DNA from: a virus
Virus record (IMG/VR): IMGVR_UViG_3300045051_000356
Coordinates: 1 to 53,555 of that record
Length of the DNA: 53,555 nt
Reading direction: 5' to 3' (one strand)
Shown: in pieces, positions 35,894 to 44,786 of the stretch
Layout of the letters: each line of letters starts with the position of its first letter
Numbering within the stretch: position 1 is the first letter of the stretch
The notes under the pieces: model-generated
The model's input: only the letters and a program-made list of their open reading frames with translations
Told to the model about the DNA's origin: nothing
The model's database searches: none
Made by a program: the position numbers and the translations under genes

Positions 35894-36496
35894 TCAGCGA
35901 CCCTTGATGATTTCGCTCAGGGTCGCGGCCACATCGGGCTTCTTCGCTGTGAACGCCGCGGAATTTGCCGGGGGTCCCGACGGGCCAACGCCAGTGGGAT
36001 GCACGTGCGCGACGATCAGGTCGATCAATCCTTCCAGCAGCGCCTTGTGGTCCGTTCCGCGCACGAACGGCTGGTCTGCGCTATCCCCGCCGATGCGCAC
36101 CAAATCGTTGGTGATCGATGCCTCCATCCCTCCCACCAACAACCGCAGGCGCGTGTCCGCTTCGATCACCCGCTCTCCCTCAGCCTCGGCGCCATCAGGG
36201 ATCGCGTCCTGGTCAGAGTAGAAAGACCCGAGCACAAATCCCGCCTCGGGTCCGTTCGGCAGGAACACGCATACGACCTGCTCGTCCACCGCGGGCATCG
36301 AATAGTCCCGCATGGCCTCAGATGCCGCAACCATCACCGGAAGCTCTCCGCTCTGAAAACCTCCACGCGAAGAAGGGAACGTCACGCACACGCGGCACTT
36401 GTCGCGGTTCACCGTCGAAACCACGCCGACGCGCACGATCGATTTGACCACGCTTTCCAGGCGTGAAATTCGCGCGGACAGGTCGGCCAGGCTCAC
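35894..36496 (-). CDS. Baseplate assembly/spike protein gpV
   Basis: This 200-residue protein matches P2 gpV: an N-terminal helix (LSARISRLESVVKSIVRVG), an OB-fold (VGVVSTVNRDKCRVCVTFPS; EQVVCVFLPNGPEAGFVLGS) and a C-terminal segment with repeated beta strands and a HVHPTGVGPSG spike-like sequence. Such spikes pierce the outer membrane and coordinate iron through HxH. GTG at 36494-36496 overlaps gpD. Confidence 0.85.
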   Translation of the reverse strand: MSLADLSARISRLESVVKSIVRVGVVSTVNRDKCRVCVTFPSSRGGFQSGELPVMVAASEAMRDYSMPAVDEQVVCVFLPNGPEAGFVLGSFYSDQDAIPDGAEAEGERVIEADTRLRLLVGGMEASITNDLVRIGGDSADQPFVRGTDHKALLEGLIDLIVAHVHPTGVGPSGPPANSAAFTAKKPDVAATLSEIIKGR

Positions 36497-37770
36497 CTGT
36501 ACACCAGCACCCGGTGCGCGGTGACCGCCGTCCCCCCGCCGTTCTGGGCAGAATGGCGAGCCTGGTCGATGTTGTACTTCCCGGACAAATACCCGGCCCC
36601 GATCAGGTCGATGTTCAGGCCTCCGCGCATGGCGACGTCGAGCACAAGATCAAGGCCTAGCTGAACCTCTTCCTTGTTCGCGCTTCTCAGAGAGCGCTCG
36701 GCCAAGCGCTTGGCCGAGTCCAGGTCCTTAACCCGCTTCTCAATCTCCAGGATTCCACCGACGATAGGCGCGCCGTCTGGGGCGAATAGGAAGTCGAGAT
36801 CGTCAACCTCTGTGACCTCCCCTGCTTCGTCTCTGCGATCCTGATCGCGGGACTGACGGATCAGCTGGTCGAGAAAGCGATCGTGCTTCTTCTCGAACGT
36901 CTTTTTCGCGCGGGCTTCCCTTTGTGCGTTGGTCTGCCGCCTGCGTTTGCCCCGCTTTCTCGGAGGCACATAGACGGGCTCCTTCAGCTCCTTCTCTGGG
37001 TGCTCCTTCAGGGCATCGGTTATGATCTTGTGGATCGGGTTGCGGTACCAGACGCGAGCCGCCCTGTACACGTCGCGGGTCTTCGACCGGACGCTCCACG
37101 CCTTCACCATCCCGTCGCCCTTGCCCACGTCGACAACGGCCACAGACTCGGCGTCCTCGAGGATTTGCTGGTCATAGACCACCAGCTTTCCGTTAGCGAC
37201 CTTGACCACGAACCCATAGTCCGCACCCAGGCGCTTCAACAGCGCGAGGTCGGATTCCTCATGCTGATCGGTGCGGTCAATCTCGATGGTGTCGCCCTGA
37301 TAGAAGAGGTCGAGGCCTGTTCCCCTCACGATCTCCTCGGCCATCTGCCGAAACGTGAGTGCCTCCCACGCGCGCGTCTTCTTGGTTCCCCGGATTTCCT
37401 CGTCGACCGGGACAGACGTGGCGCGGATCGTGACCACGCCGGGCGGTCCGCCGATCTCGATCTCGTCAATCCACATGTTGCCGGTTTCGAGCTGGCCGTC
37501 GCCAAAGGCCGAGAAGATCGTAGCGCGCAGAAGGGCGCCCTTCTGCGGAAGCCATTCCTTGCACCACAGGCCCTCGCGGTCGCGAAGAGTGACCTGCAGA
37601 TCGTCCGCCTGCCCCTCGGCGTTGTCCGTGTAGTCGAGGCCCAGCAGGTCGCCCGACTCGTCGACCATGAAGCTGCTCGCTTTCACCTCGTCGTCGTCGC
37701 CGCGGGAGATCTGCACTCCCTCGTATTCGAGCTTGACCTTGGTGGCGCTATGTCCGGCGCTGCTACCCAT
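36493..37770 (-). CDS. Late control/baseplate hub protein gpD
   Basis: The 425-residue protein fits gpD (Phage_GPD): beta-rich N-terminus with WIDEIEIGGPPGVVTIRATS, the GTKKTRAWEALTFRQMAEEI helix region, LLKRLGADYGFVVKVANGKL, then a Lys/Arg-rich linker (PPRKRGKRRRQTNAQREARA) and a C-terminal lysozyme-free tail. In P2 D is also named for late control. Start ATG 37768-37770. The basic linker is longer than usual. Confidence 0.85.
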   Translation of the reverse strand: MGSSAGHSATKVKLEYEGVQISRGDDDEVKASSFMVDESGDLLGLDYTDNAEGQADDLQVTLRDREGLWCKEWLPQKGALLRATIFSAFGDGQLETGNMWIDEIEIGGPPGVVTIRATSVPVDEEIRGTKKTRAWEALTFRQMAEEIVRGTGLDLFYQGDTIEIDRTDQHEESDLALLKRLGADYGFVVKVANGKLVVYDQQILEDAESVAVVDVGKGDGMVKAWSVRSKTRDVYRAARVWYRNPIHKIITDALKEHPEKELKEPVYVPPRKRGKRRRQTNAQREARAKKTFEKKHDRFLDQLIRQSRDQDRRDEAGEVTEVDDLDFLFAPDGAPIVGGILEIEKRVKDLDSAKRLAERSLRSANKEEVQLGLDLVLDVAMRGGLNIDLIGAGYLSGKYNIDQARHSAQNGGGTAVTAHRVLVYR

Positions 37771-37987
37771 TGGTAAACCACGGAGGCAAGGGCGCACGGC
37801 CTTGGTCCACCTTGATGTCGGGGACCTGCAGGACAACGCCCGCCGGGAAGATCACGGTCTCGCGGTGCTGCGGATTGGCCTCCATGAGCCAGTGCAGCTG
37901 CATCTCGTCGTCGTAGACGTTCCAGGCGATCAGGTCCCAGGTGTCGCCCTGGACCGTGGTGTAGGGGTCCTTGTACCTAGTCGCCAA
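37763..37987 (-). CDS. Tail protein gpX (LysM-like)
   Basis: A 74-residue protein with a single LysM/gpX domain: YTTVQGDTWDLIAWNVYDDE, followed by MQLHWLMEANPQHRETVIFP and PAGVVLQVPDI. It joins tail tube and baseplate hub. TTG start at 37985-37987 overlaps the tape-measure stop. Confidence 0.85.
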   Translation of the reverse strand: MATRYKDPYTTVQGDTWDLIAWNVYDDEMQLHWLMEANPQHRETVIFPAGVVLQVPDIKVDQGRAPLPPWFTNG

Positions 37988-40325
37988 GGGCCACCCGGCG
38001 CTGTTGCTCCATCAGCTTCCTGAATTGATCACCAAGTCCGCCAAGTCCCTTCTGGCTTTCGGCAAGCGCCTTCTCGACTTCGGCCCGCACCGCCGAAGCT
38101 TCCCCTCCGGAGACTTCGATCTTGGGGGCGTAGTTCAGCGTGACGTCTCCGCCTGTTCGGATCGACGAGCCGCCCGACAGCTTTCCGGCGGCGTCGAGAC
38201 TTCCAACTCCGCTGCCAAGGTCATCCGGCGATGACATTCCATATGCAGCGCCAGGCACGTTCGCCGACGACGTCACATCGGCAGCGGTAAGACCCCGCTG
38301 CTTTTTCCACATGTTTCGAATCTCGTAGTGCCTCGGGGCCTGGTCGCGGAAGAGCCCGCTCACCTTGTCAGCCACTGCCCCAAGGATGGCGGCGCGCGGA
38401 TCTCCGATCGACGTGATCCCATCGATCAGAGTCCTGATCATGCCCTTCCCGGCCTCGTACAGGTTGATGTTCTTGATGTACTCGACCGTCTCAGAGACAA
38501 GTTTCTTGATGTCTCCCCAGACCTCTTTGGCGGTGCTCTTGAGCTGATCCCAGTTCTTCCCGACCTCGTATCCCGCGTAGAACAGCGCACCCAGTATTAG
38601 CGCGAGAGCCCCGACGGTTCCGCCTATGGCAATCAGGTCGACCTTGAGGGCTTTCGATGCGAGTTGCATGGCCCACATTGCCGCCTTGCCAGAGTGGAAC
38701 GCGACGATCAGTCCGTTCCCGGCAATTCCTCCGCCGACCAGCGCAAGGTTCAAAATGGCCACGCCTGCAGCCGCTTTGATCAGAGTCTGGGTCAACTCTG
38801 GGTTGTCTTTCATCCACTCGGATACTTTGTTGATGACGGGAACAACCTGGCCGATCAGGTCTTTCAACGCGGGGATCAATTGGTTCCCGATCGCGATTCC
38901 AACTTCCTCGACCGATCCCTTGATGTTGTCCCACTGACCCGCCATTGTGGCGTTCTGCTTGTCAGCGATTCTGGCGGCGGTGCCACTTTCCTCAACAGCC
39001 TTGGCGAACTTCTGCAGGTTGCCAGCCCCCGCCTCTTTGAGCAGAACCGTTGCGGCGCTTGCCGCCTCCATGCCGAAGATGGCTGTAATCATGCCCTGCC
39101 GGGTTCCGCTCCCGAACTTCTCCATCTTCTTGGATAGGTTCGTGAGGACCTGATCAAGCGGGACGAGCTGCCCCTTCAGCTTGCCCGTCGTGTATTTGGT
39201 CTTCACCCCGAGCTGCGCCAGCGCGTCTTGCGCCATCTTTGGAGGGGCCGCGAGACGAGATAGCATCGCGCGCAGGGCGGTTCCTGCCTCTCCCCCCTTG
39301 ATGCCGGCGTTCCCCAGAGTTCCGGCGGCGGCGGCCGTCAACTCCAGCGACACGCCCGTGGCCTTCGCGATGGGAGCGACGTATTTCATGGTCTCGCCCA
39401 ACGTCGAGAGCGTGGTGTTCGAGTTGGTGAACGTGTTGGTCAACACGTCACCAAGGCGTCCGGTTTCCCGGGCATCCATGTCAAACCCCTTCAAGATGTT
39501 GGCCGTGATGTCCGCAGCCTCGCCTACGTCGACCATGCCGGCCGCCGCAATTTTCAGCATGCCGGGCATCGCACCCATGATCTGCGCGCTATTGAACCCA
39601 GACTGCGCGAGGTACTGCATGCCCTCGGCTGCCTGGGTTGCACTAAATCGCTCGTCCTTTCCAAGCTGGCGCGCCTGCGCGGACAACTTGGCATACTCGG
39701 CGTCATTCGCCTTTGCGAGAGCGCCCGCGCGCACCATCGAATCCTCGAACTTCGCCGCAACCACTACGGGAACAGCGAATGCAGCCACGCCGGCCGCGGC
39801 GCCCATCAGCTTTCCTTTGGATTCTTCGAAGCGAGCCTGCGCAGCTTCCTTGGCCTTGCGGCTCGCGGCGGCGGCTCCCTGGATCTCTTGCAGTCGCCGC
39901 TGCTGGGCCTGCGCCTGAGCGAGCTTTGACCCGACGGAACCCAGCGCATTCCGCTGCACGCCGGCCGCGGCCATGTCGCGTCCAGTCCCCTGCAGGTCCT
40001 TCAGCTGCCCCCGAAGCTTCCCCTTGAGCTTGTCGATCTCCGCGGGGAGCGCGGCGAACTTCTTGGCCATGTCCGCCGACATTGGCCCGACCGTCGCGCC
40101 GAGGTGCTTGAACTCTCCCTCGGCTTGGCGAAGCTTCAGCTTGGTGGCGTCGATTTCGCGGTGAAGTTCGCGGAACCGAGTAACGGTACCCTGCGCCTTC
40201 TCCAGTTGGGCGATCTGCTTGCCGACGCGATCAAGCTGGCCAGTCGCAGAAAGCATCGACTTTGGAAACGACGCCGCGATCTGGCCGCCGATTTTGAAGG
40301 CTATCTCGTAGAGGCGCCCAGCCAT
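37977..40325 (-). CDS. Tape measure protein
   Basis: The 782-residue protein has the expected composition: N-terminal coiled coil (ATGQLDRVGKQIAQLEKAQG), a TMP_TP901 region (KDERFSATQAAEGMQYLAQS; VGEAADITANILKGFDMDAR; AAGTLGNAGIKGGEAGTALR), hydrophobic helices near residues ~500-620 (AAGVAILNLALVGGGIAGNG; TVGALALILGALFYAGYEVG) and a Gly/Ser-rich C-terminus. At about 1.5 A per residue a tail near 110-120 nm is implied. It follows the E+E' assembly gene by 3 bp, as in P2. Confidence 0.9.
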   Translation of the reverse strand: MAGRLYEIAFKIGGQIAASFPKSMLSATGQLDRVGKQIAQLEKAQGTVTRFRELHREIDATKLKLRQAEGEFKHLGATVGPMSADMAKKFAALPAEIDKLKGKLRGQLKDLQGTGRDMAAAGVQRNALGSVGSKLAQAQAQQRRLQEIQGAAAASRKAKEAAQARFEESKGKLMGAAAGVAAFAVPVVVAAKFEDSMVRAGALAKANDAEYAKLSAQARQLGKDERFSATQAAEGMQYLAQSGFNSAQIMGAMPGMLKIAAAGMVDVGEAADITANILKGFDMDARETGRLGDVLTNTFTNSNTTLSTLGETMKYVAPIAKATGVSLELTAAAAGTLGNAGIKGGEAGTALRAMLSRLAAPPKMAQDALAQLGVKTKYTTGKLKGQLVPLDQVLTNLSKKMEKFGSGTRQGMITAIFGMEAASAATVLLKEAGAGNLQKFAKAVEESGTAARIADKQNATMAGQWDNIKGSVEEVGIAIGNQLIPALKDLIGQVVPVINKVSEWMKDNPELTQTLIKAAAGVAILNLALVGGGIAGNGLIVAFHSGKAAMWAMQLASKALKVDLIAIGGTVGALALILGALFYAGYEVGKNWDQLKSTAKEVWGDIKKLVSETVEYIKNINLYEAGKGMIRTLIDGITSIGDPRAAILGAVADKVSGLFRDQAPRHYEIRNMWKKQRGLTAADVTSSANVPGAAYGMSSPDDLGSGVGSLDAAGKLSGGSSIRTGGDVTLNYAPKIEVSGGEASAVRAEVEKALAESQKGLGGLGDQFRKLMEQQRRVALGD

Positions 40326-40328
40326 CGT

Positions 40329-40834
40329 CTATTCCTTCTTGTCCCGGGCCTGCACTGCGAAAATTGCGGCTCGCCAGCGCTTGACGTTCCGAAACGGCAT
40401 GGCCATCCAGTAGGACACGGGGGTGTACGTATCGGCGCGCGACATCTCGTACGCCTTTTCCATCACGTAGCTGAGCGGGCTGGCCCGACGCTGTCCGACG
40501 CCGGGCCCACCGCTTCCCGTCAGCTGATCAAAAAATTCTGGACCTCCAACGTCACCTTGGCGACGTCGGGGGCCTTCATTCGCTTGATGAACTCGACGGG
40601 CACACCGGCCGCGCGGGCCGCTACGTACATCAGGTATCGCTTGCTCGTGTCGGCGAAGACGGGGATCACGCCAGCGGTCTGCATCTCTGCTTCGGCGGTG
40701 GCCAGATCGTCCCCAGTCAGGCCGTCGAGATCGAGCACAAGCTCGGTCTTCTCGATGTCCTCGAACTTCATAGGAGCCGACAGCTTGATCACCTTGCGGG
40801 CCGACACATCGGGTGTCTTCTTTTCGTTGCTCAT
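40329..40834 (-). CDS. Tail assembly protein gpE+E' (made by -1 frameshift)
   Basis: A second reading frame continues from the slippery site (40529-40535) to a stop at 40329, adding 66 residues (FDQLTGSGGPGVGQRRASPL and onward to VQARDKKE) after the first 102 residues of gpE. The fusion of about 168 residues corresponds to P2 E+E', the tail assembly chaperone that coats the tape measure. Evidence is the slippery heptamer, the absence of a start codon of its own with ribosome site, and the exact position before the tape-measure gene. Confidence 0.85.
40520..40834 (-). CDS. Tail assembly protein gpE
   Basis: The 104-residue protein begins MSNEKKTPDVSARKVIKLSA and contains VLDLDGLTGDDLATAEAEMQ, a typical gpE signature. 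It ends ...VQNFLIS 3 codons after the slippery site. ATG 40832-40834 lies 2 bp after the tube-gene stop. It is a short assembly chaperone used with E+E' in a set ratio. Confidence 0.85.
   Translation of the reverse strand: MSNEKKTPDVSARKVIKLSAPMKFEDIEKTELVLDLDGLTGDDLATAEAEMQTAGVIPVFADTSKRYLMYVAARAAGVPVEFIKRMKAPDVAKVTLEVQNFLIS
40529..40535 (-). promoter_or_regulatory. -1 ribosomal frameshift slippery site T TTT TTG
   Basis: Read on the minus strand in the gpE frame as AAT TTT TTG, the heptamer T TTT TTG is the classical X XXY YYZ site used in P2 gpE. The zero-frame stop follows 2 codons later. It gives the E+E' fusion. Confidence 0.85.
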
Positions 40835-40836
40835 GG

Positions 40837-41355
40837 CTACAGCCCAATGTCCTTCCTGACGCTCGCCAGAGCGTCCTTACCGTTGAACTTCGCGATGAAG
40901 TTGAGCGGATCGATCTCGACGATTTCCTTCCCGTCGACGTACATCTTGATGTAGCTCACCGCGAACTCGGTTGACGTATCGGTCGGCTTGCCCACCTGGA
41001 AGGAACCCAGGTTGCCCGACTTGAGCGAGGCCTTGACCGTCACACGAACAGGAACGGTCTTGTACGTGCCAGAGTCGTTGACCTGCATCGATCCGCGGAA
41101 ATCAATGAGGTGCGGCCCGGGTGCGGCCAGCGTTCCAACCTCACCCGTGATCGTGCGCCACTTGATCGAGCACGACATGGGCCCGTAATGTCCCGGCACC
41201 GGGCTGTCTACCGAGCCAGCAATTCCGGCGCCCTCCACCGGCTCGCTCATGGGCTCCAGCTTCGGAAGCTCAACGTCGGCCACGCCGACCTGGAGGATTC
41301 CTTCGCGGCAAACAGTGAAGTTGATCAGCTTCTCAGGAATGGGATTCGTCGCCAT
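40837..41355 (-). CDS. Tail tube protein FII
   Basis: The 172-residue protein begins MATNPIPEKLINFTVCREGI and has the tube-family pattern (ELPKLEPMSEPVEGAGIAGS; SIKWRTITGEVGTLAAPGPH; PVRVTVKASLKSGNLGSFQV; EIDPLNFIAKFNGKDALASV). It forms the inner tube, adjacent to the sheath gene as in P2 (FI-FII). ATG 41353-41355. Confidence 0.9.
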   Translation of the reverse strand: MATNPIPEKLINFTVCREGILQVGVADVELPKLEPMSEPVEGAGIAGSVDSPVPGHYGPMSCSIKWRTITGEVGTLAAPGPHLIDFRGSMQVNDSGTYKTVPVRVTVKASLKSGNLGSFQVGKPTDTSTEFAVSYIKMYVDGKEIVEIDPLNFIAKFNGKDALASVRKDIGL

Positions 41356-41365
41356 GGATCACCTC

Positions 41366-42829
41366 TCAGCCGAACAGGGTTGCGGAGTAGGTCACGTCGT
41401 ACTCGACTTGGAACGTGATCCCCTGCATCGGCGTCGGCGGCGCCCACAGGAACGTGTAGACCGCCTGCCCGTTCGTCATGCTCTCGATCGTGTTCTTCTC
41501 CTTTCGGAACTCGACGCGGCCACCGAGAAGCGCCCCGCTTGCGGTCAGGCTGTTGAGGCGGATGTTCTCGCTGTCGACCACCGCCTCGATCTGACGGAGG
41601 TTCATCGGGTTGTCCACCCGCTGCTTGTGGCTCAGGATGATCACAGCGGTGTTCCACACCCGCATGCGCGCCAGAGGAATGAACGTGTCGGCCGGGTCGG
41701 TGCTACCTGGGTAGGCTGCCGTGCGGTTTCCCCAGGCCCTCCATCCCGAGCTGTTGATCGCGGTGACGATGCCCGCGTCGTTCAGCGTGTTCGCGGCCAC
41801 CTCGTCCAAGACCACTTCGGTCCCGTCGGCCAGTGCGATCCCGTCGATCGGCAGGGTCTTGTTGCTCGGGCTCTCGTACGGGATCCCGCCGTTGTTCGCG
41901 TCGGTGGTCATGCACCGGGCGGCCATCAGCGTGGACATGTTGTAGAGCACGCCGCCCAAGCGGCCCATCGGCCAACACGCCTCCATGTTCTTGTCGGTGT
42001 AGCTGTTGGTCGACTTCCACGCGGCGGCGCCGGTGTACACGGCAACAGTGCCCGTCGGAATGTCCGTCAGGACCATGGCCTTGAAGTTTCCGTTGATGGC
42101 CGACGCCTTCGCCGTCATCACGGCGGCCACCGTCGGATCGGACGAGAAGCCCGGGGCCAGGATTTGGCCAGGGACCTTTTGGAATCGCGGGAACACCTCG
42201 CCGACCAGTTCGAGACCGGTCTTCTTCTGCGTCGCCGCGTCCACGCCGCCGATGATGTCGGCCGCGTCCACCGTCGAAGGCGTCAGGTAGTCGTAGTCCA
42301 CGGTGATCGCCGCGCCGGCCAAAATGCTTCCCGTCGAAACGCGCGCCACCACGCCCTGGCCAGAACTGTTGACCGTGAACGTGTAGTCGGTTCCGAGCGT
42401 CTTCGTCACGCTGGCCACCTTCACGACAACAGAAGCAGGCCACGGGTGCGCGTGCGTGAGCGTAGCGGTCCCGTCGGTGCCGAGCGTCTTCGCCTCGGCA
42501 GCGACCGCCGTCTTATGCTTGGCCGGATCGAGCGCGTTGATCAGCACGATGGGGCCGACGTTGCCGATCTTGAAATGGGCGCTCATCGCCTCGCACAGAG
42601 TGAACGCGAACTTTTTCGCCCCCGCGCTGCCCTCGGCATCGAAGAAGCCGAACTTCGACGTGGCCTCTGCCAGGTTCGCCACGATCACCGGCTCGTTGAG
42701 CTTGGGCAACAGGTCGGCGCTCATGTGGATCGGGGCCGATCCGACATAGGCCGGAAGCCCGGCCAGGCTCTCCACGGGCGGGGTCACCCCCGTTGGAACC
42801 GTATCGACTCGAACACCATGCAGGGACAT
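41366..42829 (-). CDS. Tail sheath protein FI
   Basis: The 487-residue sheath has the usual conserved stretches: LHGVRVDTVPTGVTPPVESL, SLAGLPAYVGSAP, LVGEVFPRFQKVPGQILAPG, VYTGAAAWKSTNSYTDKNME and a C-terminal QVEYDVTYSATLFG. It contracts to drive the tube. The ATG at 42827-42829 overlaps the upstream stop as ATGA. 487 residues is slightly longer than P2 FI (about 396), due to extra Ig-like insertion (TLTHAHPWPASVVVKVASVT). Confidence 0.9.
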   Translation of the reverse strand: MSLHGVRVDTVPTGVTPPVESLAGLPAYVGSAPIHMSADLLPKLNEPVIVANLAEATSKFGFFDAEGSAGAKKFAFTLCEAMSAHFKIGNVGPIVLINALDPAKHKTAVAAEAKTLGTDGTATLTHAHPWPASVVVKVASVTKTLGTDYTFTVNSSGQGVVARVSTGSILAGAAITVDYDYLTPSTVDAADIIGGVDAATQKKTGLELVGEVFPRFQKVPGQILAPGFSSDPTVAAVMTAKASAINGNFKAMVLTDIPTGTVAVYTGAAAWKSTNSYTDKNMEACWPMGRLGGVLYNMSTLMAARCMTTDANNGGIPYESPSNKTLPIDGIALADGTEVVLDEVAANTLNDAGIVTAINSSGWRAWGNRTAAYPGSTDPADTFIPLARMRVWNTAVIILSHKQRVDNPMNLRQIEAVVDSENIRLNSLTASGALLGGRVEFRKEKNTIESMTNGQAVYTFLWAPPTPMQGITFQVEYDVTYSATLFG

Positions 42830-43095
42830 CAGGCACCTCGCTTGCTGAACGCCGACAGGGCGTCACGGTAGGCGGACCACTCGGGGCTCCCCTCCGCTCT
42901 CAGCGCCGCTTGCGCTTGGCGAAGGTCGGCCACAGGAACGAACAGGCGACACAGCACGGGATCTCCCGCGTGGGCCGAGGGGATGCCGCCCTTGAAGACC
43001 TGATACTGCGCCAGGCCGCGCACGGAAAGGTTCGGGCCGATGTAGCAGACGGTCCCCGTCTGCGTCGGCGCTTCGTTGGTTTCCTGCTCGCTCAT
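42829..43095 (-). CDS. Small unknown tail-region protein (88 aa)
   Basis: The ATG at 43093-43095 overlaps the upstream stop. It begins MSEQETNEAPTQTGTVCYIG and contains GPNLSVRGLAQYQVFKGGIP followed by FVPVADLRQAQAALRAEGSP. It precedes the sheath as small adaptor genes often do. No family recognised. Confidence 0.6.
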   Translation of the reverse strand: MSEQETNEAPTQTGTVCYIGPNLSVRGLAQYQVFKGGIPSAHAGDPVLCRLFVPVADLRQAQAALRAEGSPEWSAYRDALSAFSKRGA

Positions 43096-43610
43096 TCGAA
43101 AGTCTCCTCGACTGGTTGCGGGATGTTGAACTGCGCGGTCATGACGCCCCACCACTGCGGGTCACAGCGCTGCGCGCGCGCAGCGCTCTCTCCGACCTCG
43201 ACCTCAAGTGGTAGTTCCATCCGCGCCCGATTCGCGATTACCGGCTTGCGCTTCAGGTTTGTGCGGATGTGCTCGACGATGGCCCACACGTCCGCGTGCC
43301 CCTCGGCATTTAGGCGGCGAGCGCCGATCACCAGATCAACGGTGACAACAGAGTCGTCGTCACCGTCGACGAGTAGCCGCGGGACCACAACCACCATTGG
43401 GAATTCAGGGCCAACCTCCGAAGCATCCGCGGCCCTCTCTCGATTGGGCGCAGCTCCCAGGTAGAAGGTCACGCGCTCAAACTCGCTACCCTCCGCAGGA
43501 TCCGGGTCGGCACTGTTGAGGCGGAATTCAGAAAAGTCTTCTTCGAGGCGGCGCACGAGTGCGTTGCCCAGGGCCGTGACGTTGAATGGTCCGCCTCCCA
43601 CTGGGTCCAT
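43092..43610 (-). CDS. Tail completion/terminator-like protein (172 aa)
   Basis: The ATG at 43608-43610 overlaps the upstream stop. Contains MDPVGGGPFNVTALGNALVR, FERVTFYLGAAPNRERAADA, PEFPMVVVVPRLLVDGDDDS and WAIVEHIRTNLKRKP, the pattern of gp37-like (DUF1834-like) neck or tail-terminator proteins: a beta-alpha sandwich with an acidic loop. The gene sits between minor tail Z and the sheath. Confidence 0.6.
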   Translation of the reverse strand: MDPVGGGPFNVTALGNALVRRLEEDFSEFRLNSADPDPAEGSEFERVTFYLGAAPNRERAADASEVGPEFPMVVVVPRLLVDGDDDSVVTVDLVIGARRLNAEGHADVWAIVEHIRTNLKRKPVIANRARMELPLEVEVGESAARAQRCDPQWWGVMTAQFNIPQPVEETFE

Positions 43611-44170
43611 CACCGGCCCCGCCCCCTCAGCATCCGGCCGATCTCATGGTCGAATCGCCTGCCCAGAATCTCCGTCGCGCGCGCCTCAATCTCCTCGCGC
43701 ACGCCCTCGTCTCCGAGCATCTGCGGGGCCGCCGGGCCATACAGCAACCGCACGGGATAGCGGGCGGTCTCTTCGCGCTGCAGGGCCGCCAGCCGTCCGC
43801 CCTGTCCAGCGTTCACGAAGCCTCGCTCGATGCCGCCACCGCTGCCCCTGCGAACACTGACCGAAAACGCCTGGCGCTTCGTCGTAGCCCGCCGCGGTCG
43901 CAGCTGAAACGCCGTGAGCGGCATGCGCCCACCCTTCGACGAGAAACCAGCGATGAGGTTTGATCGCGTCGCCCTGGTCATGCGCACGGTCCGCACGATG
44001 TCGGATCGCTTCACCGTGTACGTGGCCGCGAGCTTTCGCAGGCCGAATGTCCGAGCGGCCAGGCTCGCGCGGTTCAGAGCCGGGACGGCCGCGCGAACCA
44101 CTCCGTCGGGGAATGCCCGAAGAGAGCGGGCGGCGTGCTCAAGCTGATCACCTGTGAAATGGACTGCCAT
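43610..44170 (-). CDS. Minor tail protein Z-like (head-tail connector region)
   Basis: A 186-residue basic protein: begins MAVHFTGDQLEHAARSLRAF, followed by PALNRASLAARTFGLRKLAA, TYTVKRSDIVRTVRMTRATR and QAFSVSVRRGSGGGIERGFV. This is the Phage_GPZ/minor-tail-Z pattern in lambda-type heads. ATG 44168-44170 overlaps the upstream gene by 23 bp. Confidence 0.75.
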   Translation of the reverse strand: MAVHFTGDQLEHAARSLRAFPDGVVRAAVPALNRASLAARTFGLRKLAATYTVKRSDIVRTVRMTRATRSNLIAGFSSKGGRMPLTAFQLRPRRATTKRQAFSVSVRRGSGGGIERGFVNAGQGGRLAALQREETARYPVRLLYGPAAPQMLGDEGVREEIEARATEILGRRFDHEIGRMLRGRGR

Positions 44171-44516
44171 GATTCGAATGGGCGCGCAGTTCGATCGTCA
44201 GCAATTCACCGGACGAGGCGACGGACGCCACCAAGTAAAACTGCTCCTCGGTCGGGTTCGCGGTTTCCGTTATGCGGATCGCCTCGTCCACGGCCGGCTT
44301 CCACCCCAGTTCGGACTTCCAGCATGACAGCCGCGCAATCACCGGGAACGTCCCCGGCGGCGACTTCGCGCCCGCATCCGCGTCTTGGCCGGTGTCGAGA
44401 ATTCCCTTCAGGGAAACGGTTCGCGCGCCGGACTTGATGATCAGGTCGTCCCTGAAGTAGTCGACCCCAACCCGCTGTGCCTTGTCGCGGGTCTCGGCCC
44501 ATCCGGCGCGCGCCAT
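44148..44516 (-). CDS. Head-tail joining protein (122 aa)
   Basis: ATG at 44514-44516. Contains ARAGWAETRDKAQRVGVDYF, IIKSGARTVSLKGILDTGQD, and a beta-rich end (FYLVASVASSGELLTIELRA). Gene order (capsid, small accessory, then this) and beta-sandwich pattern fit head-tail joining proteins (FII-type in lambda). Family not certain. Confidence 0.55.
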   Translation of the reverse strand: MARAGWAETRDKAQRVGVDYFRDDLIIKSGARTVSLKGILDTGQDADAGAKSPPGTFPVIARLSCWKSELGWKPAVDEAIRITETANPTEEQFYLVASVASSGELLTIELRAHSNHGSPFHR

Positions 44517-44522
44517 GGTGAC

Positions 44523-44786
44523 CTACAGGTGCTTGCTGCCCTTGGGCTTGGCCTTGGGTTCGACCTTCGCCTCGGGCTTGGGCTCTTGCTTGGCCTCGAC
44601 GATCGGCGCCTCCTCTGCAGTAGGCGCTTCTTCGATGGCAGTCTCTTCGACGGCCGTGGCCACCTTCGCCTCGATCAACTCTCGGGCCACGGCGTCGTCG
44701 ACTTCATGCGGGCCGTCGGAGGGCAGCAGGTTACGGAACCCCTGCCCTTCCTTCACCACCGTGAGGTGCTTGACGGCGATCAGCAT
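44523..44786 (-). CDS. Small acidic/lysine-rich protein after the capsid gene (87 aa)
   Basis: ATG at 44784-44786 overlaps the capsid stop. It begins MLIAVKHLTVVKEGQGFRNL, then ELIEAKVATAVEETAIEEAP and a Lys/Pro/Glu tail (EAKQEPKPEAKVEPKAKPKG) that is probably disordered. The gene position resembles the lambda FI-like accessory that assists DNA packaging. Assignment to FI is inference. Confidence 0.55.
   Translation of the reverse strand: MLIAVKHLTVVKEGQGFRNLLPSDGPHEVDDAVARELIEAKVATAVEETAIEEAPTAEEAPIVEAKQEPKPEAKVEPKAKPKGSKHL

Noticed and set aside
41249-42871. Long plus-strand open frame (540 codons) opposite the tail sheath gene
   Set aside because: It is antisense to a clear sheath gene, lacks recognisable motifs and is full of Arg/His/Pro codons typical of a mirror frame in GC-rich DNA.
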